A stretch of DNA of 64,000 nucleotides from Piliocolobus tephrosceles (GCF_002776525.5 NC_045446.1:66712627-66776626); one strand, 5' to 3'. Positions 11,170 through 23,420 are shown, numbered from the stretch's first letter. Notes: generated from the letters alone by a model not told the origin. A program made the numbers and translations.

Positions 11170-12650
11170 TACACTACATAATGTTTGCAATATGATATAT
11201 AGGTAACCATATTTTCAAAAAAATAAGTGAAATTTTAGCATAGTTTTAAATTTCGAGAAAAATTACCAGAATGGTATGGGAAGTCCTGCATATGCCTCAG
11301 CCAGTTTCTCCTATTGTTAAAATCTTTACATTATTATGATATATTTGTCACAACCGAGAAAGCAACTTTGGCACATTACTAATTAACCAAACTGCACACT
11401 TTATTTGGACTTTACTAATTTTTCCATGAATGTTCTTTCTTCTAGTCCAGGAACCCACCCACTAAGCCACATTCCATTTAGTCATCATGTCTCCTTAATC
11501 TTCTCTTGTCTGTGATAGTTTCTCAGTCTTTTCTAGTTTTTCATGACCTTGACAGTTTTGGGGAATACTTGTCAGGTATTTTGAAGGTTGTCTCTCAATT
11601 TAGGTTGTCTGACATTTTCCTCGTGGTTAGACTTGGGTAATGGGTTTGGGGGAAGAAAACCACAGAAGTGAAGTTCTCTTCTCATCATATCATATCAAAG
11701 GGACACACGACTTAGGAAAAAGATTATGCCCCAGCTTCTGGGGGAGGGAAATATCTATGTAAAATATTTGCAGTTCTTCTGTATGGGAGATTTGTCTCTT
11801 CTCTCCATTTATTTATCTTCTCTATCACTTATTTATATTAATATGACTTAGGAATATTTACTTTGTACATTATTTATTTTGTTGCTCAAATTGTTCCAGC
11901 TTGGACCATTGGAGACTCTTTCAGACTGGCTCCTATATCTTTGGCACTTCCTTATTTTCTGCCTCTATAATATTCTCAAGGTTTATCTTGTATTTTTTTC
12001 TGCCCCAGCTCTAGAACCAGCCATTTCCCCAAGTAGCCCTCGTTCCTTTTATTGGAGAATGGTGTTAAAAACCAAGATCTGAGTCTTGAGTGTGCTCACT
12101 GCTGCTGGGCTGTTGTTGATCCTAGGCCCTCTTAGTGGAAAGAGCTAGGAAATAAATATGCACATCAAATCCATAGATATATATACATATCTATAATTAT
12201 TTCTGTATCTATCCTTCTGTATCTATATTAAGTTAGCCACACTGATGTGTCTTGCTGTATCCAATATTACACTGTTCACTCTAGCCTTCCCCTCTCGCAC
12301 ATATGTAACTTCTCTCCCCAACAGTGATAAATCTAGCTCCAATCATCCAGCATCCATTTATTTATTTGTTCATCCTCAGTATACATGCACAGTAGCTTCA
12401 GAATTGTTAAGCCATATCCCTGTGAGAAATAACTTTACCAACTAGAATACAGTGCCTATATACAATTCCTTTGTGTTTAGCCTTACAGTTTCTGGCCAAA
12501 CACTGTTTTTTCAAAGTTACTTAGGCCTGCTCCTTTCTTCTCTATCCCCTTCAAATGTTATATTATACATTTGTAACACAGTTAGATTCTTTTGTCACAG
12601 TCTGAATTCATCCTAGGAGCCCCTGACTTCCTGGTTGATTGATTTTTAAA
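11170..12650. mobile_element. Ancient L1 3'-end sequence
   Basis: Phrases such as CATTGGAGACTCTTTCAGAC, GAACCAGCCATTTCCCCAAG and TTTTATTGGAGAATGGTG are typical of old L1M 3' ends. Similar text recurs near 27490-27660 and 27915-27965. Diverged and non-coding; the 67-codon frame at 11879-12082 is a by-product. Confidence 0.5.
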
Positions 12651-12663
12651 ATATATAAACATT

Positions 12664-12947
12664 GGGCCAGGCATGGTGGTTCATGCCTGTAATCCCAGCA
12701 CTTTGGGAAGTGGAGGTGGGCAGATCTCTTGAGCTCAGGAGTTTGAGAACAGCCTGAGCAACATGACGAAACACTGTCTCTACAGAAAATACAAAAAGTA
12801 GCCAGTGTGGTGGTGCATACCTGTAGTCCCAGCTACTTGGGAGGCTGAGGTGGGAGGATCATCTGAGTCCAGGAGGTAGAGGCTGTAGTGTAATTGCACC
12901 ACTGTACTCCAGCCTGGGCAGCAGAGTGAGACCCTGTATCAAAAAAA
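12664..12947 (+). mobile_element. Alu, older (AluJ/S-like)
   Basis: Begins GGGCCAGGCATGGTGGTTCA and ends GAGACCCTGTATCAAAAAAA. Both arms are present. Many CpG sites are lost, suggesting an older subfamily. Confidence 0.9.
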
Positions 12948-13372
12948 TATTTTTATAGTCACTAAAGTTCACTTTTTGTGCTGTAAATTCCTAAGGTTTT
13001 GACCATTGCATTGCATTGTATCATGTATCATCCAGAACCATACAGATTAATTCAATCACCCAAAAAGTTTCCTAAATTCTGTAGTCAACTCCCCTTCCCC
13101 AAACCCCTGGCAAGCACCGACTGCATATTCATCCCTTTAATTTTTCTTTTTCCAGAGATGAAAAACTACATGATTACATATATTTCATCTCTCTAGTTTT
13201 TCTTTTTCCAGAATTTTCATATATGTGAAATCATACAATATATGGCCTCCGAAGTCTGGCTTCTTTCACTTAGCAAAATGCATTTCAGATTCATTGATAA
13301 TTTTTCTGTGAATTAATAGTTAGTTCATCTTTATCACTGCATAGTATTCCATTGTTCCACAGTGTGACGGTT

Positions 13373-13767
13373 AATTTTATGTGTCAGCTTGGCTAGGCTA
13401 TATGCCCAGTTATTCAATCAAACACTAATTTAGGTGTCTCTGTGAAGGTATTTTGTAGATGTGATTAACATCTATACTCGGTTCACTTTAACTAAAGGTG
13501 ATTACCTTTGATCATGTGGGTAGCTTCATCTAATCCATTGAAGGCCTTAAGAACAAAAACAGATTTCCCAGAGAGGAAGAAATTTGGCCTCCAGACCATA
13601 GCATCAGCTCCTTCCTGAATTTCCAGCCTGTTGTCCTGCCCTACAAATTTCAGACTTGCCAGCCCCTACAGTCATGTGAGCCAATTTCTTTCCTAGTTCA
13701 ACAGATAGACAGAGCCAATAGGATGTAGATCCTCTGGTTTCTCTGGAGAACCCTGACTGATACACAC
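13373..13767 (+). repeat. About 395-bp dispersed repeat inserted in L1; family not named
   Basis: Begins TTAATTTTATGTGTCAGCTT and ends GGAGAACCCTGACTGATAC. The L1 text resumes on either side, so this is a discrete insertion. A second copy in the opposite orientation is at about 43085-44900. I recognise the family as common in mammals but am not sure of its name. Confidence 0.6.
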
Positions 13768-13883
13768 CGTTTATCCATTCACCTATTGAAGGAGCAGGCC
13801 ATCTTGGTTGTTTTCTGTTTGGGGCAATAATGAATAAAGCTGCTATAAACATTCACGTGTAGGATTTTGTGTTTAGTTAACTT

Positions 13884-13957
13884 TTCAGTTCACTTGAATA
13901 AATACCTGGGAGTGTATAAATACCTATAAATTCAGTTCACTTGAATAAATACCTGGG
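13884..13957. repeat. Local 27-bp duplication, 47 bp apart
   Basis: The 27-base segment at 13884-13910 recurs exactly at 13931-13957. Both begin TTCAGTTCACTTGAATAAA. This looks like a small tandem duplication within the old L1. Confidence 0.85.
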
Positions 13958-14480
13958 TTGTATGGTAAGTCTATGTTTACCTTTATAAGAAACTGCCAAA
14001 GTGTCTTTAAAGTAGCTATACTATACTATTTTGCATTCCCACCAGCAATGCATGAGAGTTCCTGTTCCTCTGCATCCTCATTGGTATTTGTTATTCTCAG
14101 ATTTTTGTATTTCAGCCGCTCTAATAGGTGGAATCTCATGGTTGTTTTGATTTGCATTCCCCTAATAACAAATAATTTTGAGGGTAATTGTATTTTTAAT
14201 TTCCCTTTTTCTAATTATTATTAAGGTTGAATTTATTTTTCTGGATTTACTGGCCAACTGATTTGTCTTTTCATGAAGTGTCTGTTCAAGATTTTGCCTA
14301 TTTCTTATCTTTTTCTTATTATTTCTTAGGACTTCTTTATGCATTCTGGGTATAGGTTTTTTCTGATGGTATGTATCACAAATATTTTCCCTTACTTTAT
14401 GGTTTGCTTTTCTCTTTATAAGGCTTTTTGATGAACAAAAAACTTGCCTTTGAACTAGAGCATTTGCTCTATTTACATTT

Positions 14481-15312
14481 AATTTAAATACAGACATACT
14501 GGATTTATATCTATCACTTATTTTGTGCTTTCTGTTTATTCCATCTGTTTTATTTAGTTTTCTCCCCTTTCTCCCCTTCATTGACTTATTTGGTATCATT
14601 CAGTCTTTCCCTCTACTGCTTTGAAAGACATACACTCTGTTGTAATCTTCTTAGTGTTTTCCTTAGAAATTAAAAGATCATCCTTAATTTACCAAAATCT
14701 AATGTAGTAAATATCTTTACCCTCCTCTTGAGCAATAAAAGGATCTTCAAACACATTTTTTTCCACTCCTAAATTACATGCTATTGTTATTGTGTATTTT
14801 AACACTGTCTTTTAAAAAAACTTTCTCTCACAGTATAATATACTGCAGAAATTTTCACATAGAAAAATGCTGACCCGATGAACTTTGCAAACTGAACACA
14901 TCCATGTTATCAGCACTCAGATCAAGAAAGATAACATTATCAGCACCCTGAAAGCTCCTTTTCAGTCATTACTACGACCTGCCAAATGGTAACTACTATC
15001 ATGTCCTCTAACAACCTAAGTAGTTTTGCCTGCTTTTGTACCTTATAAAAAAGGAGTCATACAATATGTATTTACTTGTGCCTGGCTTCTTTTGCTCAAC
15101 ATTATGTTTGTGAGGTTTACACAGATGATTACTATCATTGTGATTTTTGTTATTGCTTTGATCAAAGTCTAGTTTGATATTAATATGGCCACTTCAGCTG
15201 TCTTCTTTTAATTTTTTCTTCTTTTTTTGAATTTTGTTTCTCTGGTCTTTGATTCAGGATTCAGCTTTCTTTTGATTAATGTTTTAATAGTATATTATTT
15301 CCCAGTCTTTTC
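14481..15312 (-). mobile_element. Ancient L1 3'-UTR-like sequence
   Basis: GGAGTCATACAATATGTATT then GCCTGGCTTCTTTTGCTCAA is the antisense of old L1 3' sequence. AT-rich and diverged; no gene seen. Confidence 0.5.
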
Positions 15313-15314
15313 CC

Positions 15315-15598
15315 TTTTTTTTTTTTTTTTTTTTGAGACAGGGTCTCACTCTGTCACCCAGGCTGGAGTGCAGTGGCGTAATCATAGTTCACTGCAGCCT
15401 CAGCCTCCCCAGGCTCAGATGATCCTCCCACCTCAGCCTCCTGACCAGCTGGGACTACATGCCCGTATTGTTTTAGTAGAGATAGGGTTTCACCACGTTT
15501 CTCAAGCTGGTCTTGAACTCCTTGGCTTAAGCAACCCTTCTAGCTCATCCTCCCAAAGTGCTGGGATTACAGGTGTGAGTGTGCCACCCTGTCCAGCC
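15315..15598 (-). mobile_element. Alu, older (AluJ-like)
   Basis: T run then GAGACAGGGTCTCACTCTG, ending GTGCCACCCTGTCCAGCC. It keeps CATAGTTCACTGCAGCCTC, a J-type spelling, and part of the second arm is deleted. A second Alu follows 12 bases later in the same orientation. Confidence 0.9.
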
Positions 15599-15609
15599 CA
15601 TTCATTTAC

Positions 15610-15882
15610 TTTTTTTTTTTTTTTTTTGAGACAAAGTCTCACTCTGTCACCCAGGCTGGAGTGCAGTGACATGATCCTGGCTCACTGCAATATCCATGTC
15701 CCGGTTCAAGCGATTCTCCTGCCTCAGCCTCCTGAGTAGCTGGGATTACAGGCACTAGTTTAGTAGAGATGCGGTTTCACCATGTTGGCCAGACTGGTCT
15801 TGAACACCTGACCTCAAGTGACCTGCCCACCTTAGCCTCCCAAAGCGCTGAGATTACAAGTGCGAGCCGCTGCACCCAGCCC
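15610..15882 (-). mobile_element. Alu, internally shortened
   Basis: T run then GAGACAAAGTCTCACTCTG, ending GCTGCACCCAGCC. About 30 bases around the middle A-rich region are missing. Flanks are similar (CATTCATTTAC on the left, CATTTGTTTAC on the right), a likely decayed target duplication. Confidence 0.9.
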
Positions 15883-15889
15883 CATTTGT

Positions 15890-17490
15890 TTACTTTTAAC
15901 CTATCTATATCTTTACATTAAAATAGGTTTCTTGTAAATGACAAGTAGTGTGTCTTGCTTTTTTCTCTAATCTGACAATCTTTTTTAACTGATGTGCTTA
16001 GACTATCTACATTTAATGTAATTATTAATAGAGCTGAATTTAAATCAACCACTTTGCTAGTATTTTTTGGTTTATTCCATCTTTTCTTTGTTCCACTTTT
16101 CTTTTTTCTGCCTGCATTTGGATGGAGTATTTTTTAAATTCCATTTTCACTCCAGTATTGTCTTATTATGCATACCAATTTTTAAATTGGTGGCGGGGGG
16201 AGGTTCCTAGGGTTTAAAATACGCATCTTTGTCACAGTCTACTTTCAAATAATATACGTGCATAATATTACATGCCTTCACATAGGTGCAAACATTTTAC
16301 AACAACAATATACTTTCAATTCCTCCTGACCATTTTTTTGTGTTATTGTTGTCCACATTTTACCTTTATATAAACTACAAACCGCAAAATACAATGTTAC
16401 TATTTTTGCTTTAGACAATCAATTTTCTTTTAGAGCAATTCGAAGTAAAAAAAAAAAATCTTTCCACTTACCTTCATTAAAAAAAATTTCTAGAGCTACT
16501 CATTTTTTTGTGTATATCTAAATTTTGTCTAGCGTAGTATTCTTTCTCCCCGAACTTCTAACACTTCTTGCAGCTCAGGTCTTCTGGCAATGATGTCTCT
16601 CAGCTTTTTTTTATCTGAAAAAGTCTTTATTTTGCCTTTGCTTTGGAAAGATAGCTTTTACTGGAAATACATTTTTGGGTAACAGTTCTTGTTATTGTTT
16701 TCTCTTTCAGTACTTTGAAGATGTCACCTAACTGTCTTCTGGTCTTCTGGTTTATGTAATTACTTATGAGAATTCTTCTACAGCTCTGATCTTTGTTCCT
16801 CTCTAAGCAATGTACCTTCTTTTTTTTCCTCGGGGGTCTTCAAGATCTTCTCTTTTTTGTTTATCTATTTTGTTTCTGAGGATGAAATATCTCAATTTTC
16901 TGGTTGGTTTTTGCTTTTGTTTGGTTATTTATTCTTCTTGGGGTTCTCTTAGCTTCTTGGATCTGTGATTTACTGTGTATGTTTTTCATTATTTTTGGAA
17001 AATTCCTAGCCATTATCTACTTAATATGTCTTGTGTCCCATTCTCATTCTCCTCCTTCTTGAGATCCAATTCCACTTATTTAGACTGTTAAATATTGTCT
17101 CACAGCTCGTGCATTCTCTGTTCTGTTTTATTGTTGTTGTTGTTTTATTTTGTTTTTACTCTTGTTTTCTTTTAGTTTGGGTAATATCTACTGACCCATC
17201 TTCAAGTTCATTGATTCATTCCTCAGTTGTTTTGAGTCTTCTGACAAGCCACAGAAGGAATTTTTCATCTCTAGTATGGTGATTATATTGTCCACTTTTT
17301 CTATTAGATTCTGTAACATATTACTCCTATTTGGTTTAAAGTTCTCTTATGATAGTTCCAACATGTGGATCATGTCTGCATCTGGATTTATTGATTACCT
17401 TGTCTCTGGACAATGGGTTGTTTGTTTCTTGCCTTTTTTTTTTTTTGGCGTGTTTTTATTTTTGATTGAATGTCAGACATTGTCGAGCAG
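15890..17490. mobile_element. Ancient L1-derived sequence
   Basis: Pieces such as TGTCACCTAACTGTCTTCTGG, AGCTTCTTGGATCTGTGATT and GAAAATTCCTAGCCATTATC follow an old L1 3' region. The text is T-rich with short open frames and no domain. Confidence 0.5.
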
Positions 17491-18679
17491 TAGACACTGA
17501 GATAAACAGTTATTACACCTGGAAAAAGGCATGTCTCCTGTTCTGTCAGCTCATTGGTGTGTGGAATTGAGTCAATCTAGTCAGGAGTTGAGTTGGGTTT
17601 GGGTTTTGTTGTTACTAGGGTTATCTTCAGTGTGTTGCAGTCTGTGAATTCTTCTAGAATTGCCTCAGGTTTAGGACTGGAACTGGGATGCTGAAGGATT
17701 TTTCTCAGTGATCTCAGGCTTCAGCCATCTGTGTACTCCTGTACCACATACGGGCTTCCTCTCCGCATTCTTGCTCTTCTCCCAGTTAGCAGACTGATCT
17801 TGCTTGTTACAAATGCTTTCCAGGCTCATCGTGGGGACAGGGAGGCGATCTCTTTGCTATGTCCCAGTCTCAGTGTTAGGCAGGCCCTGTGTCCTTGGGC
17901 CTCGGTGGGAAGAGGGAGGTTTGCTCAGGATTCCTGCCCCTCATCCCAGTGGAAGCCACAGTTTGCCTCATATCTGTGCAGAGTCTGTACTGGATAGGGT
18001 TTCCAGCCCTCTTCCATTCGTAAGAAGTCTCTAGTGGCATTTGTTTAGGATTCTGGGCCTGGAACAGTTTCCTTTTCTTCTATCTTTCACCTATCAGCAA
18101 TGGAATCTTGCCTGTGTCCATACCCTTGAGGGTAACAGGGTTTGCTACCTCTCCCCTCATATATTGCGGGTTTTTTCCATATGAGAGCAGAGTTTGGGCA
18201 GGGAGACAGGGCAGTGTGTCTTTGCTGTGGTCATCACTGACCTCTGCCTGCACATACGCACTACCCAAAGCTGCTCTCTACAATCGCTCAGCCTTTCCCC
18301 AGTCTTGCTCATCAGTACCTGATGGAAGCCCAAGGAAAAGGGCCTGAGAGTACATTAAAATTTTCCTCTGGGGCTCTAGACTGCCAAACTAGCCAACACT
18401 TGGCTGTTAGCCAAATTTCAAGCTATTTTCTTCTCTAGCTGTATGGTGGTCAGTACCTCTTCCTATGCTCTGTCACAAGTGACCCAATCCCTGGATCTCA
18501 TCTCTCCTTGGTCAGAATTCAGGGTATTTGGTTGTCCTCTGACCTCAGATCTCTGATGGATTCAAGAAAAGTTATGACTCGTAGTTTATCTGGCTTTTTC
18601 TTGCTGGGATGGGAGCAATGGTTTTTATTAGCTTCCTATATCTTGGGTGGTAGTAAAACCTTCCTCCTGCATTATTTCA
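17491..18679. other. No gene recognised; possibly old L1 continuation
   Basis: A moderately GC-rich stretch from 17700 to 18500 has overlapping small frames on both strands. None shows a domain, signal peptide or repeat structure. It may continue the old L1 on its left. Confidence 0.35.
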
Positions 18680-18681
18680 TT

Positions 18682-18735
18682 TATTTTTATTTTATTTTAT
18701 TATTATTATTATTATTGTTGTTATTATTATTATTA
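18682..18735 (+). repeat. (TTA)n-type microsatellite
   Basis: TTAT and ATT repeats immediately before an inverted Alu, most likely grown from the poly-A tail of that Alu. Confidence 0.85.
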
Positions 18736-18736
18736 C

Positions 18737-19023
18737 TTTTTTTTTTTTTTTTTTGAGACGGAGTCTCGCTCTGTCCCCCTGGCCGGAGTGCAGTGGCACG
18801 ATCTCGGCTCACTGCAAGCTCCGCCTCCTGGGTTCATGCCATTCTCCTGCCTCAGCCTCCTGAGTAGCTGGGACTACAGGCGCCCGCCACCGCGCCCGTC
18901 TAATTTTTTGTATTTTTAGTAGAGACGGGGTTTCACTGTGGTCTCGATCTCCTGACCTTGTGATCCGCCCGCCTCGGCCTCCCAAAGTGCTGGGATTACA
19001 GGCGTGAGCCACCGCACCCGGCC
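18737..19023 (-). mobile_element. AluY-like
   Basis: GAGACGGAGTCTCGCTCTG through GAGCCACCGCACCCGGCC. CTGCAAGCTCCGCCTCC is the Y-type spelling. A short deletion lies near 18935, where the motif for the middle of the left arm is reduced. Confidence 0.9.
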
Positions 19024-19027
19024 TTAT

Positions 19028-19161
19028 TTTATTATTTTTTAAGAGATGGGGGTCTCACTATTTTGCCCAGGCTGGCCTTCAACTCCTGGGCTCAAGCAAT
19101 CCTCCAGCTTCAGCCTCCAGAGTAGCTAAGACTACAGATGTGTGCCACCATGCCTGACTCT
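19028..19161 (-). mobile_element. Alu monomer (FLAM/FRAM-like)
   Basis: Only a single arm is present: AAGAGATGGGGGTCTCACTA to GCCACCATGCCTGACTC. It is squeezed between two full Alus and is older than either. Confidence 0.75.
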
Positions 19162-19180
19162 CCCTCCTGTATTATTATTA

Positions 19181-19471
19181 TTTTTTTTTGAGATGGAGTC
19201 TTGCTCTGTCACCCAGGCTGGAGTGCGGTGGTATGATCTTGGCTCACTGCAATCTCCGCCTCCAAGGTTCAAGTGACTCTCCTGCCTCAGCCTCCCAAGT
19301 AGCTGGGATTATAGGCGCCTGCCACCACGCCCAGCTAGTTTTTGTATTTTTAGTAGAGACAGGGTTTCGCCATGTTGGCCAGGCTGGTCTCGAACTTCTG
19401 ACCTCACGTGATCTACCTGCCTTGGCCTCCCAAAGTGCTGGGATTACAGGCATGAGCCACCACGCCTGGCC
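19181..19471 (-). mobile_element. AluS-like with target duplication
   Basis: GAGATGGAGTCTTGCTCTG to CCACCACGCCTGGCC. CCCTCCTGTATT occurs directly before the T run (from about 19162) and directly after the element (from about 19471), so the target duplication is intact. Confidence 0.9.
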
Positions 19472-19472
19472 C

Positions 19473-20045
19473 CTCCTGTATTCTTAAGAAAGCAAACAGG
19501 CTTCACCTCTTTTGCCAAGTCCTTCTCCCTCCCTATTGCCCTCTGATCTGGTTCCTCTCTGCTCATCAACTCAATTCTCAATTCTTTATTCCCCAAAAGA
19601 TCCTATCTGGCATTGTAAGGCCCTCCATAAACGGCAAGGATGGGAGAGGGAGAGAAGAAATAAGGCAGAGATGTGCAAGTTGGCAGGGGTTAGTTAGGAG
19701 AAGCCTTGAATTCTCATATGTTAGTAAGTCTTGTCCTGTTACACCTATAAATAATATCGGTAACTGGAATGAGACACAGGTCACTAACACAGGCTGCTCC
19801 TCCCCCAGCCAGTCCTATGAGGGACCTTGCAGTCTTCCCCTTTGATTTCTCTATTGCTGGATGAGAGGCCGAGTGGATCCACAGGACAAAGTATTGGAAG
19901 TGAGAGGAGCACAGTAGGGGAGATGATAAGTTACTGAATAGCTTGGGGGTGGGGTTTTCAGGGAGTCTGAGAAGAAAGGAGCCAAACCAGGCCTAGGATA
20001 GAAGTGGACAGGAGGAGAAAGTGGACTCTGCTGCATGGACCGCAT
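19473..20045. other. No gene recognised
   Basis: Unique sequence between Alus. Small frames on both strands lack recognisable features. Confidence 0.4.
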
Positions 20046-20057
20046 ATGTATTTTATT

Positions 20058-20093
<36 letters not shown>

Positions 20094-20370
20094 TTGAGAT
20101 GGAGTCTTGCTCTGTTGTCCAGGCTGGAGTGCAGTGGCGCGATCACAGCTCACTGCAACCTCTGCCTCCTGGGTTCAAGTGATTCTCCTGCCTCAGCCTC
20201 CCGAGTAGCTGGGATTACAGGCACCCACCATCACACCTGGCTAAGTTTTGGTAAAGACAGGGTTTCACCATGATGGCCAAGCTGATCTTGAACTCCTGAC
20301 CTCAGGTGATCCACTCACTTTGGCTCCCAAAGTGCTGGGATTATAGGTGAGAGAGACAGCGCCCAGCCTG
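20046..20370 (-). mobile_element. Alu with (TTTA)/(TTA) tail expansion
   Basis: The Alu body runs from TTTTGAGATGGAGTCTTGC at about 20092 to CAGCGCCCAGCCTG. Its tail has become a TTTA/TTA microsatellite at 20048-20092. GGACCGCATAT before and GGACTGCATAT after are the target duplication with one change. Confidence 0.9.
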
Positions 20371-20529
20371 GACTGCATATTTAGATTCATTTTTCTCTTT
20401 GAGAGAATCAAGCAAAGAATGGTGTCTTCCTGGCCTTTTCCGTGTAGGGGCACTTCTTAAACACGATGTAACTCTGAGATTGAACCAGGAGTGTCTCAGC
20501 TTCCATAAGGGTTACACTGCAGGCTCCCG

Positions 20530-20665
20530 AGGTATGTGCCAGAACTGTGTTAAGTACTTTACAGATGAAGAAACTGAGGGTCAGAGATGACGGGTGACTT
20601 GTCCCCAGTCACAGCCATTAAGTGACAGAATTTGGACAAAAATCCAGCCAGGTCTGATGTTCTAG
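20530..20665 (-). mobile_element. MIR SINE fragment
   Basis: TTAAGTACTTTACAGATGAAGAAACTGAGG followed by CAGTCACAGCCATTAAGTGAC is the reverse complement of the MIR core and tRNA-related head. Ancient and non-coding. (Motif named by its end points: 20552-20580.). Confidence 0.75.
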
Positions 20666-20669
20666 CTTG

Positions 20670-21080
20670 AAGTCTTTCAGACAGCTCTTCCCTGGGAAGC
20701 CACTGATCCCTGGCTCATTCCTGCCTGCTCATCCTTCCTGCCCCAGTGTGCAAGGGTAGGCCTTCCCTCGGGGCCTGGCTGAGTCTACACCCTGTCCAGC
20801 CCCACCATATCAGCCTCTAGAGACAGCCTTCCTGACACTCCCCAGACAGCCAGGCCCCAGGGCGTGCAGCCAAGCAGAACCTCTGTGGGTGCCCCCAGCC
20901 TGAGCTCTGGGTGTGCTGCTCCCAGTCACAGTCCAGGAATGTGGGCATCCAAGCATCAGCAGCAAACATGCTCGCTGGCTGTCAGCCGAGCCAGGGCCCC
21001 TGAAAAGTGACAGGAGCTGAAAGAACCATTAGACAGGAAGGCTGGATTGAGGGGGCAGATTTCGAGTTACCTGAGCTGTG
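20670..21080. other. No gene recognised
   Basis: GC-rich unique sequence with C-rich runs. No repeat or exon could be supported. Confidence 0.35.
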
Positions 21081-21084
21081 CATG

Positions 21085-21235
21085 GCAATGCAAAGTAGCC
21101 GAAGCCGGCAAAGTTGGGAAAGCCACTGCCTGATGGGCCTCAGTTTCCCCATCTGTAGACTGTGGATGATGTCTCTTGGCCCTCCTGTTTCACTAGGCAG
21201 CTGTGAGAAAATAAATGGGATTGATTGCATCACCT
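21085..21235 (+). mobile_element. MIR SINE fragment
   Basis: TCAGTTTCCCCATCTGTAGA followed by GGCAGCTGTGAGAAAATAAA matches the sense MIR core. Overlapping frames of about 80 codons on both strands here are by-products of the repeat. Confidence 0.7.
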
Positions 21236-21344
21236 GATTATATTGCCTACCTCAACCCATCTCAAAGACCTACAGGGGAAACTGAGGCAGATGGTACCTC
21301 GGGTTGGTAATAGGGTCAGGCCAGGAATCCGGGCCTCCAGGCTC

Positions 21345-21433
21345 AGCTCTCACTGACTCAGTGTCAGACCCTGGGTAGGTCTCTCTTCTCAGAGCCTTGG
21401 CTTCTTTATTGTAAAACAGAGGAATTGCCAAGA
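21345..21433 (+). mobile_element. Short MIR fragment
   Basis: CAGACCCTGGGTAGGTCTCT and TTGGCTTCTTTATTGTAAAA resemble the middle of MIR in sense. It abuts the MER5A copy. Confidence 0.5.
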
Positions 21434-21589
21434 CAGTGCTTCTCAGACTTAAATGTACTCACGTAGCACTGGGCCCTTGTTAATCCAGATTCTGATTCAG
21501 CAGGTCTGGGGTGGGGCCTGAGAGTCTGCATTTCTAACCAGCTTCCAGGGTCTGATGCTGCTGGCCCTGGGGCCACATTTAAGAGCTAG
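21434..21589 (+). mobile_element. MER5A (hAT-Charlie) element
   Basis: CAGTGCTTCTCAGACTTAAA at the left, GATTCAGCAGGTCTGGGGTG in the middle and TCTGATGCTGCTGGCCCTGG near the right follow MER5A nearly end to end. A non-autonomous element with no coding sequence. Confidence 0.85.
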
Positions 21590-23195
21590 GGCCTGGAGGA
21601 GCCATACGGGCTTTCAGGTCAGACATTCCTAAACTTCCAGGGCTCTGGATGCCTCCTTCCCGTCATCCCAGCCCCCGCGGGGCTGTCCTGAAACTCCTAG
21701 ATGGGAGCACTTCCTCCCTTCCCCGCGACCCTCCGCTTCATCTGCACCTGCCTCACCTTCAGAATCGAGAAGTCTCCAGCTCCTCCTCCCTCCCCCTGGG
21801 ACCTGCCCTTCTCCCAGCCCTTAGTGGGAGACAGAACCCCATCCCTACTGCAGATGTGAAGAGCTCAGACCTCTGGAGGGTTAGAGAGCAGGGCTCCTAG
21901 GAAGTCTGTCATCCCAGGGGTCTTGCTGACTTAGTGGCTTTCCTGCCCTTCCTGCCATGCCCGCCCAACCTCAGTAGCTGCTGGAGGAGATTTGTATGCC
22001 ATCAGGATTTTGTAAAGAAAAGAGGGTGTGTATTGGTAAGGAAGGAAGAAGCCAACATTTATTCTTATTGTGTGACAGGCACATTCGCAAGCATCGCTTC
22101 CGGCCAGCCCTTGTCCCTGTGAGGTGCACTTGCATTGAGCCGTCATTGTGGGGATGAAATATGGTGCAGCCCGGGAGACTCCTGAGAGACAAGTCAGCAG
22201 TGTGAGGAGGGGACAGAAGCCAGCCTGGTTTCCCAGCACAAAGAAAGAGGAGGCTGGGGGCAGGGAGCATCCAGTTTGTCAGGGGCGGAGTTTGGCTTCT
22301 TTCAAGTGAGTTAAAGGACCGGGCGAGTTTGAGACAGGATCAAATGAACTCTTCAGAAGGACTATATGGCCGTTGGGTGGAGATGGGGGTCAGAGGGACT
22401 TCCAGTGAGGCTCCTTCCACTCGTGGGACCTTGAGCTGGACAGGCTGTGTGGCAGCCCTGTCGTTTGTCTACACTAGAAATATCTCTACAGCACGTTCTC
22501 ACCACGATCTGGATTCCCTGTAAAATCTCCAGGAGGGGGCAGCACAGGCCTCAGTCTCCCCTTCGGGAGAGAGGTCCAGGGAACACCGCAGGCTTCCCCA
22601 AGACCACCCCAGGATGAGTCACTAGGCCGGGATTGGAATCCAGACTCTGTAGGCGGTCTGCTGCCAGGACTCTGGGTCCTGGGAGGGAACAGGCCGGAAG
22701 GCCAGGGCCTAGCCAGGGTCAGCGAGCACCCATCACCCGAGCATTGCCCGGCTGGCCTGGCTCAAAATAACTTTCCAGACACAAGGAAATATTTTATCCC
22801 ACTCTGTTTTCCCACACACAAAAAATAAACATCCCCAAATCTCAATGGGGCCAGACTCCGAAGAGGGGGGAAGGGGAACAAGAACATGGCTGGCTGCCCA
22901 CTGAGAAGTCCGGTTTTTGTCCTTTTAGTTCCTTTCTTGGGGTCAAGACTTTGCTTCCTGATATGAGCGTGGAGACTCCCACTGCTTTCCCAGTGGGGAC
23001 TGGCTTTCTCTTGGTGTTAGGCTGCCCTTTCCCAGGGGTCACGCACCTCAGACATTGTGATGCAGATGGGACAGCTGCAGGGACCATACATGGAAGGATT
23101 AAGAAGCATATGACACAGCTCTACCCTTGACGGGCTTACACGCCACTGGGAGGCATGGCTGGGTTTCCTCTCTTCCTGAGGAGCTCTTGGACACT
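21590..23195. other. No gene recognised; GC-rich unique sequence
   Basis: Overlapping frames of 80-100 codons occur on both strands at 21649-22270 and 22842-23087, as expected in GC-rich DNA, without recognisable domains or clear splice context. A weak MIR-like trace lies around 22055-22110. Confidence 0.4.
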
Positions 23196-23199
23196 GGGG

Positions 23200-23420
23200 A
23201 AGAGAAGACTAGTATTTCCTGAGAGCCAACTGTGTGCCTGGTACACACCAGGCTCTTCCAAAGACACCATCCCATTTGACCCTCACCATAAGCCTTTGAG
23301 GCATCTATTATCACTTCCCATTTTACAGATGAAGAAACTGAGACTCGGGGCAGGCATGATATGTGCAAGGTTTCAGAACCAGGGAATGGTAGACCGAGGA
23401 CTTGATTTTACACAGGTGGC
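23200..23420 (-). mobile_element. MIR SINE
   Basis: CTAGTATTTCCTGAGAGCCA, GTGTGCCTGGTACACACCAG, CATTTTACAGATGAAGAAAC and GACTCGGGGCAGGCATGATA give the reverse complement of MIR across most of its length. Three frames of 80-100 codons overlapping it are not genes. Confidence 0.85.

Larger units (their letters stand above)
12960..14480 (-). mobile_element. Ancient L1 3'-region, antisense
   Basis: Sequence such as ATCACTGCATAGTATTCCAT, AATAAAGCTGCTATAAACAT and TTTTGCATTCCCACCAGCAA is the antisense of old L1 3' sequence. A separate repeat interrupts it at 13373-13767. No usable reading frame; the 145-codon minus frame at 14162-14599 shows no domain I recognise. Confidence 0.65.
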
